From: UBA993 sp964389365
GTDB lineage: Bacteria > Bacillota > Dethiobacteria > DTU022
Assembly (NCBI GenBank): GCA_964389365.1
Contig: CAYMDO010000002.1
Span: forward strand, 40,267-104,266
Direction: 5' to 3'
Length of the DNA: 64,000 bases
Shown here: positions 17,174 to 24,680 of the stretch, piece by piece
Layout of the letters: every line of letters starts with the position of its first letter
Numbering within the stretch: position 1 is the first letter of the stretch
Position numbers and translations under genes: made by a program
The notes under the pieces: model-generated
Database searches by the model: none
Told to the model about the DNA's origin: nothing
Seen by the model: the letters and a program-made list of their open reading frames with translations, nothing else

Positions 17174-17586
17174 CTCCTTGTTTTTGTTTTTTGAAGCATC
17201 GTCATTTTAGCCCGCCCGCCGGGAATGCGGCAAAACCCGGGTTAAATTGTTAAGCTGCAGGCACGGCGTTACTTGGCCGGTTCGGTTACGCGTATCTGCC
17301 GCTAAAAAGGGGCAGTATCTGCCGGACGCCGGTGCGGGTTGCTTTAAAACCCACAGTATAATTTCGCAAAAGGTTGACCGCCGCGGCTGCAATAGCTTAT
17401 GTGATAACTTTAACCCTGACCGTACGGATAGTTGACTTCCTGATCTATGCACACTACGATATGTATCAGGAGGTCTTTGCCTTGCGGGCCGATACTCTAT
17501 TCGATTACTTACCGGTATCGTCCGCCTGTCGCCTGAAACGAAAGTACTTGGGCAATGCCGGGAAAATATGTCGGGAGTGGGGAAAG
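17174..17586. other. Spacer of about 410 bases between divergent cassettes
   Basis: Lies between the reverse-strand DUF1659 gene and the forward UbiA gene. It must hold both promoters. The forward frame is open from 17374 but the residues look unlike any UbiA N-terminus and no ribosome binding site supports a start there. No RNA motif was recognised. Confidence 0.5.
17432..17460 (+). promoter_or_regulatory. Weak candidate promoter for the UbiA gene
   Basis: TTGACT (17432-17437), 17-base spacer, TACGAT (17455-17460). Good -35 and spacing, poor -10. Confidence 0.3.
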
Positions 17587-18414
17587 ATGCTTAAGGAATA
17601 TTACAGGCTGGGCCGGCCAATAAACGCCCTGGCCGGGGTGTTGGCAGTATTTGTCAGTGCCTATGCAGCCGGGCCGTTGTCCTGGTGGCCGGTGATCGCA
17701 GCGTCGCTGACGGTATTGCTGATTACAGTTTCCACCAACGCATGGAACGATTACGTAGATATTGAAATTGACCGCATCAACAAACCCGGGCGGCCGCTGC
17801 CGTCCGGAAAGATCAGCCCGAAAGGGGCCCTGGCATTTTCATTAATTGGGACTGCTATTTCCCTGCTGATTGCCACTTTTATTAACCTGCCGGCTTTTTT
17901 AATTGCAATCGGGGCCAACATTTTGCTTTACCTTTATTCATGGAAGCTAAAGTGCACAGTTTTATGGGGCAATATTACTGTTGCTTTGATCATCGGCCTC
18001 TGTTTCATATTTGGCGGAGTGGCAGCCGGTAACATTAAACCGACACTGATGCTGGCCGTTACCGTTTTTTTGGCGATGATGGGCCGTGAAATATTAAAGA
18101 CAATGGCTGATTACCGGGGAGATCTTGAGCAGCAGTGCAGAACCATATCTACCGGATGGGGCAAAGCGTCGGCCCGTCGTTACACAATCGTGTTTTTAAC
18201 CCTGGCAAAGGTCATGATGCTGGTCACCTATTTTGTAGAAGATTATAAGCCCGCTTATCTGTACCTGGTTATTTTCGGCCTCTACCCGATCCTGACCTAT
18301 ATTGCTATAAAGGCTAAAAGCGATGCTGACGGTCATGCCCTGGAGAACAACAGCACTCTTATGAAGTACAGCTTTTTTATCTGGTTTTTGGCAGTTGTGC
18401 TGGGAGCGGCTTAA
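17587..18414 (+). CDS. UbiA-family prenyltransferase
   Basis: A membrane enzyme of 275 residues and about eight or nine helices that transfers a prenyl chain from a prenyl diphosphate. The first Asp-rich motif is NDYVDIEIDRINKPGRP (about residues 54-70) and the second is DYRGDLEQ (about 180). This resembles the archaeal digeranylgeranylglyceryl phosphate synthase branch of UbiA more than UbiA or MenA themselves, but this is judged by eye. ATG 17587 follows GGGGAAAG. It converges with a dolichol/phytol-kinase-like gene, overlapping by four bases, and lies near a geranylgeranyl reductase. The acceptor substrate is unknown. Confidence 0.88.
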   Translation: MLKEYYRLGRPINALAGVLAVFVSAYAAGPLSWWPVIAASLTVLLITVSTNAWNDYVDIEIDRINKPGRPLPSGKISPKGALAFSLIGTAISLLIATFINLPAFLIAIGANILLYLYSWKLKCTVLWGNITVALIIGLCFIFGGVAAGNIKPTLMLAVTVFLAMMGREILKTMADYRGDLEQQCRTISTGWGKASARRYTIVFLTLAKVMMLVTYFVEDYKPAYLYLVIFGLYPILTYIAIKAKSDADGHALENNSTLMKYSFFIWFLAVVLGAA

Positions 18415-19193
18415 CCGAGAAGCGAGAGCAGGTAAATAACCATTGTGGTTCCGATCGGCACAGTGAGGTCGTCAATTGTTGAAGGTGACAGCAGTTCGGT
18501 TACCGTACCGACGCCGGCGGTAATAAAAGAATAGGCCACGACAGCCTGAAAAGTCAGCTTGTGCTGGTTGATTGGATTGAGCAGGCCAAAAAAATAGAAT
18601 GCCGCAAAACAGAGGATGAATGCTGATATAAAAAAGGTCAGGGAACCTTCCAAAGTACGGCCTGTGCCGGTGTGGGCGATCCTGATTTTAAACCTGCCGT
18701 ATTTCTTGCCGACCACCGAGGCAAAAGTATCGCTGATGATCATGATCAGGATGCCGCATATCGGGAAGTAGAGCCGGTCGGGGGCAAAAAGGACAAAAAC
18801 GGCGATCAATAAAGTGATCGAGACGCTGTAAAAAAAGGGGCCTTCCAGGCGGCCGGTCCGTTCCTCGGCTTCTTCACCGATCGATTCATACAGCTCCTGC
18901 AGCTGTTTAACCGAGCTGTCGCGGGAACAAAAAAAGACCACGATAGCCAGGCTCAGGGAAATAAATACTGCAAAAAGAGGCAAGATAAAGAAAGGAACAA
19001 CCAGAACGATCAACCCGGTGAAGAGGTGCACTATTTTACGGGCGTGAAATTTAGAAATAATATTTTTCTTTTTCAGGAATACAGGGATGGCAATAGTCAG
19101 AATTACATAGCCGTAAGCGATGCCGATTAAAACCAGGTCGTACAAAAAATCCGATAGCGTGTAGCCGGCAATGATCATCAGCAGTTTCTGCAT
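18411..19193 (-). CDS. Dolichol/phytol kinase-like CTP-transferase family membrane protein
   Basis: 260 residues with about seven helices. The motif KFHARKIVHLFTGL near residue 47 and the C-terminal block DTFASVVGKKYGR, HTGTGRTLEGSLTFF and GTVTELLSPSTIDDLTVP are typical of the SEC59/DGK1/VTE5 and CDP-archaeol/phosphatidate cytidylyltransferase-like superfamily. Members phosphorylate dolichol, phytol or diacylglycerol using CTP, or make CDP-lipids. It follows the geranylgeranyl reductase on the same strand with a 164-base gap and overlaps ubiA by four bases at the stops, so all three may serve one prenyl-lipid pathway (inference). Confidence 0.85.
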   Translation of the reverse strand: MQKLLMIIAGYTLSDFLYDLVLIGIAYGYVILTIAIPVFLKKKNIISKFHARKIVHLFTGLIVLVVPFFILPLFAVFISLSLAIVVFFCSRDSSVKQLQELYESIGEEAEERTGRLEGPFFYSVSITLLIAVFVLFAPDRLYFPICGILIMIISDTFASVVGKKYGRFKIRIAHTGTGRTLEGSLTFFISAFILCFAAFYFFGLLNPINQHKLTFQAVVAYSFITAGVGTVTELLSPSTIDDLTVPIGTTMVIYLLSLLG

Positions 19194-19357
19194 TAGCTAG
19201 GCATCACTCTTTCGCTTTACCTTGGGTCACACTAACAAACAGCTAAAGTATAGTTAAGAAAATGGGGCCTGTCAAGGCATGAAGCTTCAGTATCAGGTCC
19301 TGATCGTCCCGCAAGAAAGTTGCAGGCGGGCCTGTCCCGCCATTGTTTTACCCAGGT

Positions 19358-20533
19358 TTAAAGCTTGCCGGTAAAAGTTCTGGCCAGGGGATTTTTATCA
19401 TTTAAATGATGGACAAAAAGATCTACCAGGCCGGGAAAGCGTAATAGAGTATTGGTTAAATAAAATGTCCTTCTTAAATTTTTTAGCAGCTTTTCCCGGC
19501 ATAACAGCTCGTAACGGCCGAGGGTATTTAATGAAAAATCATTGCTGTTCAAGGCCTGGTGAGCAATTTCTGCCGCAATCTGCCCCGAGAGCAGGCTGCG
19601 GTTGATCCCGCCTCCCGTCAGCGGGCTTATAAAACCGCCGGCATCGCCTACCAGCAGCGCTCCGGGAAAGGCATATTGCAGGCCCTTTTGGGAACCAAAA
19701 TTTAACGGCCAGCTGGCGATGTTTTCAAGCTTGAAGCCCGTTTTTAACCGGGGCTTGATTAACGGCATATTTAAAAAGAGGTTGAGCATCTGCTGTAAAT
19801 TGTGTGACCCGCTGTGATAATGATCGAGGCGCATCCCGAGGCCGATATTGGCCCTGCTGCCGGAAAGCGGAAAAATCCAGGCGTAACCGGGCAGGATACT
19901 GCCATAGATGTAGAATTCCACTTCATGCGGGTAAAGCTCAATATTTTCAGCATAAGCCCGTATGGCGACAGCACGGTGGTTCCTGGCATGTCGTTCTCCG
20001 TTTCTCAGGGCGCGGGCCAGGGTGGAGGCAACACCGTCCGCACCGATAACAACTTTTGCTCTTATTTCGTTATTCTTTTGCCCATTGCTCACTTGCACCC
20101 CGGTTACCCGGCCGTTTTCAATGATCGGCTTTTCAGCAGTTGCCCGGTGAAACTTGGCTCCTGCCCGGATTGCTTCTTCGCGGATCAGGTTGTCAAAGTG
20201 AAAGCGTGGCGCTACGGCGGCGCTGAAACCACCGGGGCTTTTGGCCAGCGGGTAACTTCTCTCGCAGCCTTTAGGAGAAATCAGCCGCATGCGTTTCAGG
20301 GAATACATTTTGTCGCTTTTACCGGCAGCATCAAGTGCTTCCCCCATCCCGGCGCCGTAAAGCAATTCAATCGCTTTAGCCGGCAGGGCATCGCCGCAGG
20401 TTTTGTCACGTGGAAAGTCGTCTTTATCCAGCAGGATTACATCGTGGTTTTTTTCTGCTAAAAGCGCTGCCGTAAAAGCCCCGGCCGGTCCCGAGCCGAC
20501 AACCACTACTTCAGCATGCAGTTCTTTCACCAT
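19358..20533 (-). CDS. Geranylgeranyl reductase family flavoprotein
   Basis: 391 residues. The N-terminal FAD Rossmann motif is VVVVGSGPAGAF, followed by the family-specific DKTCGDALPAKA. The second FAD motif is GALLVGDAGGFISPLTGGGI. These are standard for geranylgeranyl reductases that saturate isoprenoid chains of menaquinone, chlorophyll or archaeal lipids. The ATG at 20533 is preferred because GGTGAGG lies nine bases upstream; a TTG at 20572 has no clear site. It is 51 bases downstream of the GT2 gene, so it may be read through from the exopolysaccharide operon. Confidence 0.9.
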   Translation of the reverse strand: MVKELHAEVVVVGSGPAGAFTAALLAEKNHDVILLDKDDFPRDKTCGDALPAKAIELLYGAGMGEALDAAGKSDKMYSLKRMRLISPKGCERSYPLAKSPGGFSAAVAPRFHFDNLIREEAIRAGAKFHRATAEKPIIENGRVTGVQVSNGQKNNEIRAKVVIGADGVASTLARALRNGERHARNHRAVAIRAYAENIELYPHEVEFYIYGSILPGYAWIFPLSGSRANIGLGMRLDHYHSGSHNLQQMLNLFLNMPLIKPRLKTGFKLENIASWPLNFGSQKGLQYAFPGALLVGDAGGFISPLTGGGINRSLLSGQIAAEIAHQALNSNDFSLNTLGRYELLCREKLLKNLRRTFYLTNTLLRFPGLVDLFVHHLNDKNPLARTFTGKL

Positions 20534-20584
20534 TGCATCAAACCTCACCATTACCTGATTTTTGGTCGCCAAACAGGTTAGCTG

Positions 20585-21991
20585 TTAATTGTTATCAAAA
20601 CGCTGCCGGCTTAAAGTGCCCCAGCCACCTCGTTTAAAAGTAAAATCAATCAGTCCCAGAAAACGCCACCAGCAGTGAATTTGCCGGTAAAAGAAATTCT
20701 CGGCAATCGCAAATGCAAATAGAACCAGAACATCTTTCAGCTGCGGATAACTGCGGTAATAAATCTCTTCCACCAGCAGGGCCGCTGTGGAAAGCAGGAC
20801 ACCCAAAAGAACAGCCACACTGAAGAAGAGCAATACAAAGGGTAGATTAAGCAGTCCGCTGGCCAGTGCATAGATTAAAATAAGGTAACCGCCAATCTCA
20901 ATCACCGGACCCAGAAATTCGAAGAAAAGAAAGAAAGGATAGCTGATCATCCCTGCCGTTCCATACTGGGGATTTAAAAACATCTCAAAGTTATTAAATA
21001 AACTTTCTGCAAGCCCGCGCTGCCAGCGGCGACGTTGGGTTTTCAGGCCACCATAGGTTTCGGGCACCTGGGTCCAGCATACCGGATCGGGCACAAACTG
21101 AACCCGGTAGGGCCGTTTAATTTTTTTCATGGTCCGCTGCAGGCGGAGCACCAGTTCCATATCTTCACCGATTGTGTTGGTCAGGTAACCACCGGCAGTA
21201 ATTACCGCTTTCCTTCTAAACACGCTAAAAGCCCCTGACAAAATTAACAAACCGCCAATTAAAGACCAGCCTGCTCTGCCGAAGAGGAAAGCCCTCAAGT
21301 ACTCCACGATCTGGAACCGCACCCAGAATCGCCCGGAAAGTCTTACTGCCTTAACCATGCCTCCCTCGACAGAAGCTCCATTGGCGGCCCTGATTGTGCC
21401 GCCGGCAGCAATTACCCTCCAATCTTTTGCAAACAGGTCGGTTATTTTTAGCAGGGCTTCGCTGTCAACCAGCGAATCTGAGTCAATATTACAAAAAAGT
21501 GGGTACTGCGCTATATTAATGCCGGCATTTAGCGCATCAGATTTGCCCCCGTTTTCCTTATCGATAACCACCAGGTTTGGGTAATAGGCAGAGCGATAGA
21601 TCTTGTTAATCTTTTTTGTTTTTAGTTCTGCCCGGTAATTATCAAAACCGGGTTCAAGTGAAAATGATTCTTTTAAAACTTCTATTGTCTGATCTGTTGA
21701 TCCATCGCTGGCCACGATTACTTCAAAATCAGGATAGCGCAGAGAGAGTGTTGAACGAACCGTTTCAACGATGGTCGCTTCTTCATTATAGGCCGGGATG
21801 ATAATCGATATCGGTTTAAAGAAACTGGATTTAAAAGATAAATCACGACTGGCAATTTTTTCAGCCAGGCTGATATTTTTTATACCAAAAAAAGATATTA
21901 CCACCAGCACCAGGTAGCCCAGATTAATAGCCAGAAAATAAAGGATGATAAAGACGCTGTAGAAGATAATAAATATCTGACCACAACTCAT
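20585..21991 (-). CDS. Processive family 2 glycosyltransferase (poly-GlcNAc/hyaluronan synthase-like)
   Basis: A 468-residue membrane protein. An N-terminal helix pair precedes the GT-A domain with EVIVASDGSTDQT, the nucleotide/metal site NIDSDS, the acceptor acid GEDMEL, and QRRRW (QxxRW). Three or four C-terminal helices form the channel. The four acidic sites plus QxxRW mark a processive synthase such as PgaC/IcaA. ATG 21991 shares a base with the stop of the HEAT gene (TGATG) behind AGAGGT, so it is coupled. No PilZ domain is visible. The polymer is inferred to be a beta-linked exopolysaccharide. Confidence 0.9.
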   Translation of the reverse strand: MSCGQIFIIFYSVFIILYFLAINLGYLVLVVISFFGIKNISLAEKIASRDLSFKSSFFKPISIIIPAYNEEATIVETVRSTLSLRYPDFEVIVASDGSTDQTIEVLKESFSLEPGFDNYRAELKTKKINKIYRSAYYPNLVVIDKENGGKSDALNAGINIAQYPLFCNIDSDSLVDSEALLKITDLFAKDWRVIAAGGTIRAANGASVEGGMVKAVRLSGRFWVRFQIVEYLRAFLFGRAGWSLIGGLLILSGAFSVFRRKAVITAGGYLTNTIGEDMELVLRLQRTMKKIKRPYRVQFVPDPVCWTQVPETYGGLKTQRRRWQRGLAESLFNNFEMFLNPQYGTAGMISYPFFLFFEFLGPVIEIGGYLILIYALASGLLNLPFVLLFFSVAVLLGVLLSTAALLVEEIYYRSYPQLKDVLVLFAFAIAENFFYRQIHCWWRFLGLIDFTFKRGGWGTLSRQRFDNN

Positions 21992-23136
21992 CAGCTTACC
22001 TCTTTTGAGGCCAGCACGTAAGCGGCGATTGTGGCGGCCTTGGTTTTTGAGCCATCGGCTTTCTGAGTAAGTAAAGAAGATCCGGTACTGCCGGCAGCTA
22101 TCAGGGCCTTGGCTGCGTGGTAGCGAACCCACCAATTCTCGTCATTTAATAACTGGTCAAGCATCGGCATCATATTGTCTGCCGGGGCCAATTTAGTAGT
22201 CTGGATCGCAAAACTTCTGATCACCCAATCCTCGTTTTCCAGGTAAAGTCCGGGATTATATGAGGCCGGCAGTTTGCCTATGCGCAAAAATGCCTTCATG
22301 ATGTGAATAATAGTCTCGTTTTCCGCCCCTGCCAAAAGACAGTTCAACACCGAAAGAGCTTCAGTATAGCGGTAGTGGCCAAGCAGATCGATCAAAATCA
22401 TGATCATTAAACTCAGATCAATTTCGGCAGCTTTAGGCTTCGCTATCAGGTATCTAAAAGCGCCCTTTTTCTTGCGGGAAGCTATAAATTTCACCGGGAG
22501 TTCCCCCCGGCTGTACTTATCAAGCAGAGCCGTAATAGGCCGGCAGACTTCAATACTGAAGCGGGAGAGAATTTCTGTAATCCCTTCGTAGGTAAAATAA
22601 GAGTTACTGACCAGGGCTTTTAAAACAGGGCTGAAGACACGGGGATTATTTGAAACTGCCAACCCCTGGGCGGCGGCTAAGACAAGCAGGTGGTTTTTAC
22701 TTTTCAGCATTCTAATCCGGGTTGAGATCGATTGATAGCAGCGAAAGTCACCCAGCATTTTTGCTGCTGTTGCCCGATCATAAATATTCCTTTTTAGAAG
22801 CCTTTCCCGGTAGTAGCCGATCATGCTGATCTCCCGGCAGAGGGCTTTGGTTGCTTCAAAATCCCGGCCATCGAGCATCTCTAAGTACGGGGTAAAAAAT
22901 TTCCTGAAAAAATGGTAATTTTTATTCTTCAGAAACGGTTTTATTATATTGTTAAGCTCAGACTTGCCGAGGATATAATCGATAAAAAGCTTTTCCCATT
23001 TTTTTTCACAGAGGCGATACTGTTTTTCCTCGCGTGCATTTTTTATGCGTAAGATCACTATAATTGTCAGAAATGAAATAATTACAGCGCTGACCAAGTA
23101 TATAATATAGAGCAGGATAGTTAAATAAGGATCCAT
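21991..23136 (-). CDS. Membrane-anchored HEAT-repeat protein
   Basis: 381 residues. One N-terminal transmembrane helix (about 8-28) is followed by an all-helical region with HEAT-like repeats. The C-terminal ones are clearest (LYLENEDWVIRSFAIQTTK and LLNDENWWVRYHAAKALIA). It is a cytoplasmic protein-binding scaffold by topology. It is coupled to the GT2 gene by a TGATG overlap and starts seven bases after the receiver gene, so it probably binds or regulates the synthase (inference). Confidence 0.82.
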   Translation of the reverse strand: MDPYLTILLYIIYLVSAVIISFLTIIVILRIKNAREEKQYRLCEKKWEKLFIDYILGKSELNNIIKPFLKNKNYHFFRKFFTPYLEMLDGRDFEATKALCREISMIGYYRERLLKRNIYDRATAAKMLGDFRCYQSISTRIRMLKSKNHLLVLAAAQGLAVSNNPRVFSPVLKALVSNSYFTYEGITEILSRFSIEVCRPITALLDKYSRGELPVKFIASRKKKGAFRYLIAKPKAAEIDLSLMIMILIDLLGHYRYTEALSVLNCLLAGAENETIIHIMKAFLRIGKLPASYNPGLYLENEDWVIRSFAIQTTKLAPADNMMPMLDQLLNDENWWVRYHAAKALIAAGSTGSSLLTQKADGSKTKAATIAAYVLASKEVS

Positions 23137-23142
23137 TGATAT

Positions 23143-23514
23143 TTACTCCCCGATTATTTTGTTGATCCGCGAAACCATATCATCGAGCTCAAAAGGCTTT
23201 ACTATATAATCGCTGGCTCCGGAAAGCAAAGAGTTACGCAAATCACTTTCCTTGTTTTTAACCGAAAAGATGATGATTGGTATAACCCGGCCGGCATTCC
23301 TGAGACGTCTTAGGATCTGGTTCCCGTCAAGATGCGGCATCATCATGTTTAGCAGCCCAAGATCAGCTTTTCTCGCTAAAAGCTCTTGAAGGGCCGCCTC
23401 TCCGTCGAAAGTTTGTATGACCCGGTAACCTTCCTGCTTCAGGCGGGCAGAAATCAGGTTGTTGATTCTTTTTTCGTCTTCAGCGATCAAAACAGTTTTA
23501 GATTCTGACATCAT
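23143..23514 (-). CDS. Stand-alone receiver domain lacking the phospho-acceptor Asp
   Basis: 123 residues; a single CheY-like receiver without output domain. The acidic pocket E12-D13, Ser84 and Lys106 (IVKPFE) are present, but the residue that should be the phosphorylated Asp is Asn56 (codon AAC in LGLLNMMMP). It therefore cannot be phosphorylated in the usual way and may act as a constitutive or ligand-gated binding domain. ATG 23514 (next codon also ATG) follows CAGGTGA and lies four bases after the upstream stop. Part of the exopolysaccharide-type operon. Confidence 0.85.
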   Translation of the reverse strand: MMSESKTVLIAEDEKRINNLISARLKQEGYRVIQTFDGEAALQELLARKADLGLLNMMMPHLDGNQILRRLRNAGRVIPIIIFSVKNKESDLRNSLLSGASDYIVKPFELDDMVSRINKIIGE

Positions 23515-23518
23515 TAGC

Positions 23519-24658
23519 TTAATCACCTGCCGTATCATGCAGGATGTTGGACAGCGCCGGTTCATACCACTGTAAGTAAAAACGGAATTCGATGGGCAAT
23601 CCCGGCAGGTAAGACATAAACCGCTGGATCTTTGCGCTTCCTGTCAACCGCGGTGTAAGCAGGGCAGGCAATTGATCGGTAAAATCTCCGGCGAAGTAAA
23701 AGCGTTTTGCTTCACCGGGAGGGGTATAGCTGATCATGGCCGGGAAACGCTCGGGAAGGCTGCGCCTATCCAGATCTGCGCGGGCCTGATCCGGCAAAGG
23801 TATTTCATAGTAGGCCAAAACTTCCGCTCCAGGAAGAGGTTCCAACACCTCTACCCAATAGAGATAGGGAATGTTTTGGGAAGTTCTACCTTTAAAGGGG
23901 TGGGCTGTGTAGTTGATTACCGGCCATGGTCCGGTTAGCTCTTCACCGGAAACAACAACAAGGTCGCTGCGCCAGCTGAAAGAGGGCACTTCCTCGCGCA
24001 CGAAAACCATGCCCGGACCGCGAAGGTCCCACTCGAGTCCGTAGATCTTTTCATATAACTGCTTTAGCCAGAAAGCCGCGTCATTTAGGTCGCTGTAATA
24101 ACGCCCCAGCCATCCGGTGTAGCTGACAGCAAATACAGCCTGCAGCCTTAATGAAGCATCCGGATCAAGATAGGTAGGGTAGCCGAAGATGTTATGTTCA
24201 CCGATGATCCGTTTATTTTCCTTTGTTGAAAAATATTCTATTGCTTCTACCTCGTTTAGGTCAAAGCCGCCGTAGAGCAGCTTGATATTTTGTATTTCAA
24301 AAGGCAGCTGCGCCTCGTAAAGATCAAAGCCCCCGGGATAGTCATAGATCCCGTAACTGTCTGCCAGGTAGAGCAGGTCGGCATCTGCCAGCTCTGAAAG
24401 AGTCAGGGTTTGCTTCTCACCGGTTGCCGGATGGAAGCCTAAATAATCATGGTGGAAATTGTAGAAATCACCGCCGGGTTTACTAAAACGCCTGTGTTCG
24501 GCGACCCAGAATATGGCACGGTGCTCGCGAAAGGTGGTATCGGGAACCGTTTTGTTAACAACAAGCAACTTAATTTCCTGCCTGGGGCTAAGTGGCCAAT
24601 GCACCAGCCAGCTTCCGGACAGCAATATAATGATTAGCACCAGGTGCCAGCGTTTCAT
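23519..24658 (-). CDS. Unknown signal-anchored protein in the exopolysaccharide operon
   Basis: 379 residues. A hydrophobic N-terminal segment (about 5-24) acts as signal peptide or anchor; the rest looks extracytoplasmic, rich in Tyr, Phe and Trp. I do not recognise a family. Segments such as DADLLYLADSYGIYDYPGG and VVVSGEELTGPWPV suggest an alpha/beta fold like a glutamine-amidotransferase-like or deacetylase-associated domain, but no catalytic motif can be claimed. The ATG follows AAAGGAAA. The start is 22 bases after the glycosidase-like gene, so co-transcription is very likely. Confidence 0.75.
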   Translation of the reverse strand: MKRWHLVLIIILLSGSWLVHWPLSPRQEIKLLVVNKTVPDTTFREHRAIFWVAEHRRFSKPGGDFYNFHHDYLGFHPATGEKQTLTLSELADADLLYLADSYGIYDYPGGFDLYEAQLPFEIQNIKLLYGGFDLNEVEAIEYFSTKENKRIIGEHNIFGYPTYLDPDASLRLQAVFAVSYTGWLGRYYSDLNDAAFWLKQLYEKIYGLEWDLRGPGMVFVREEVPSFSWRSDLVVVSGEELTGPWPVINYTAHPFKGRTSQNIPYLYWVEVLEPLPGAEVLAYYEIPLPDQARADLDRRSLPERFPAMISYTPPGEAKRFYFAGDFTDQLPALLTPRLTGSAKIQRFMSYLPGLPIEFRFYLQWYEPALSNILHDTAGD

Positions 24659-24680
24659 TAGAGGTTTCCTTTCGTTCGGC

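Noticed and set aside
17374..17586. N-terminal extension of the UbiA protein
   Set aside because: The residues do not fit the family, and a good ribosome binding site supports ATG 17587.
17587..20533. Archaeal contamination or wholesale archaeal transfer
   Set aside because: Base composition and ribosome binding sites match the flanking bacterial genes, and all three families also occur in bacteria.
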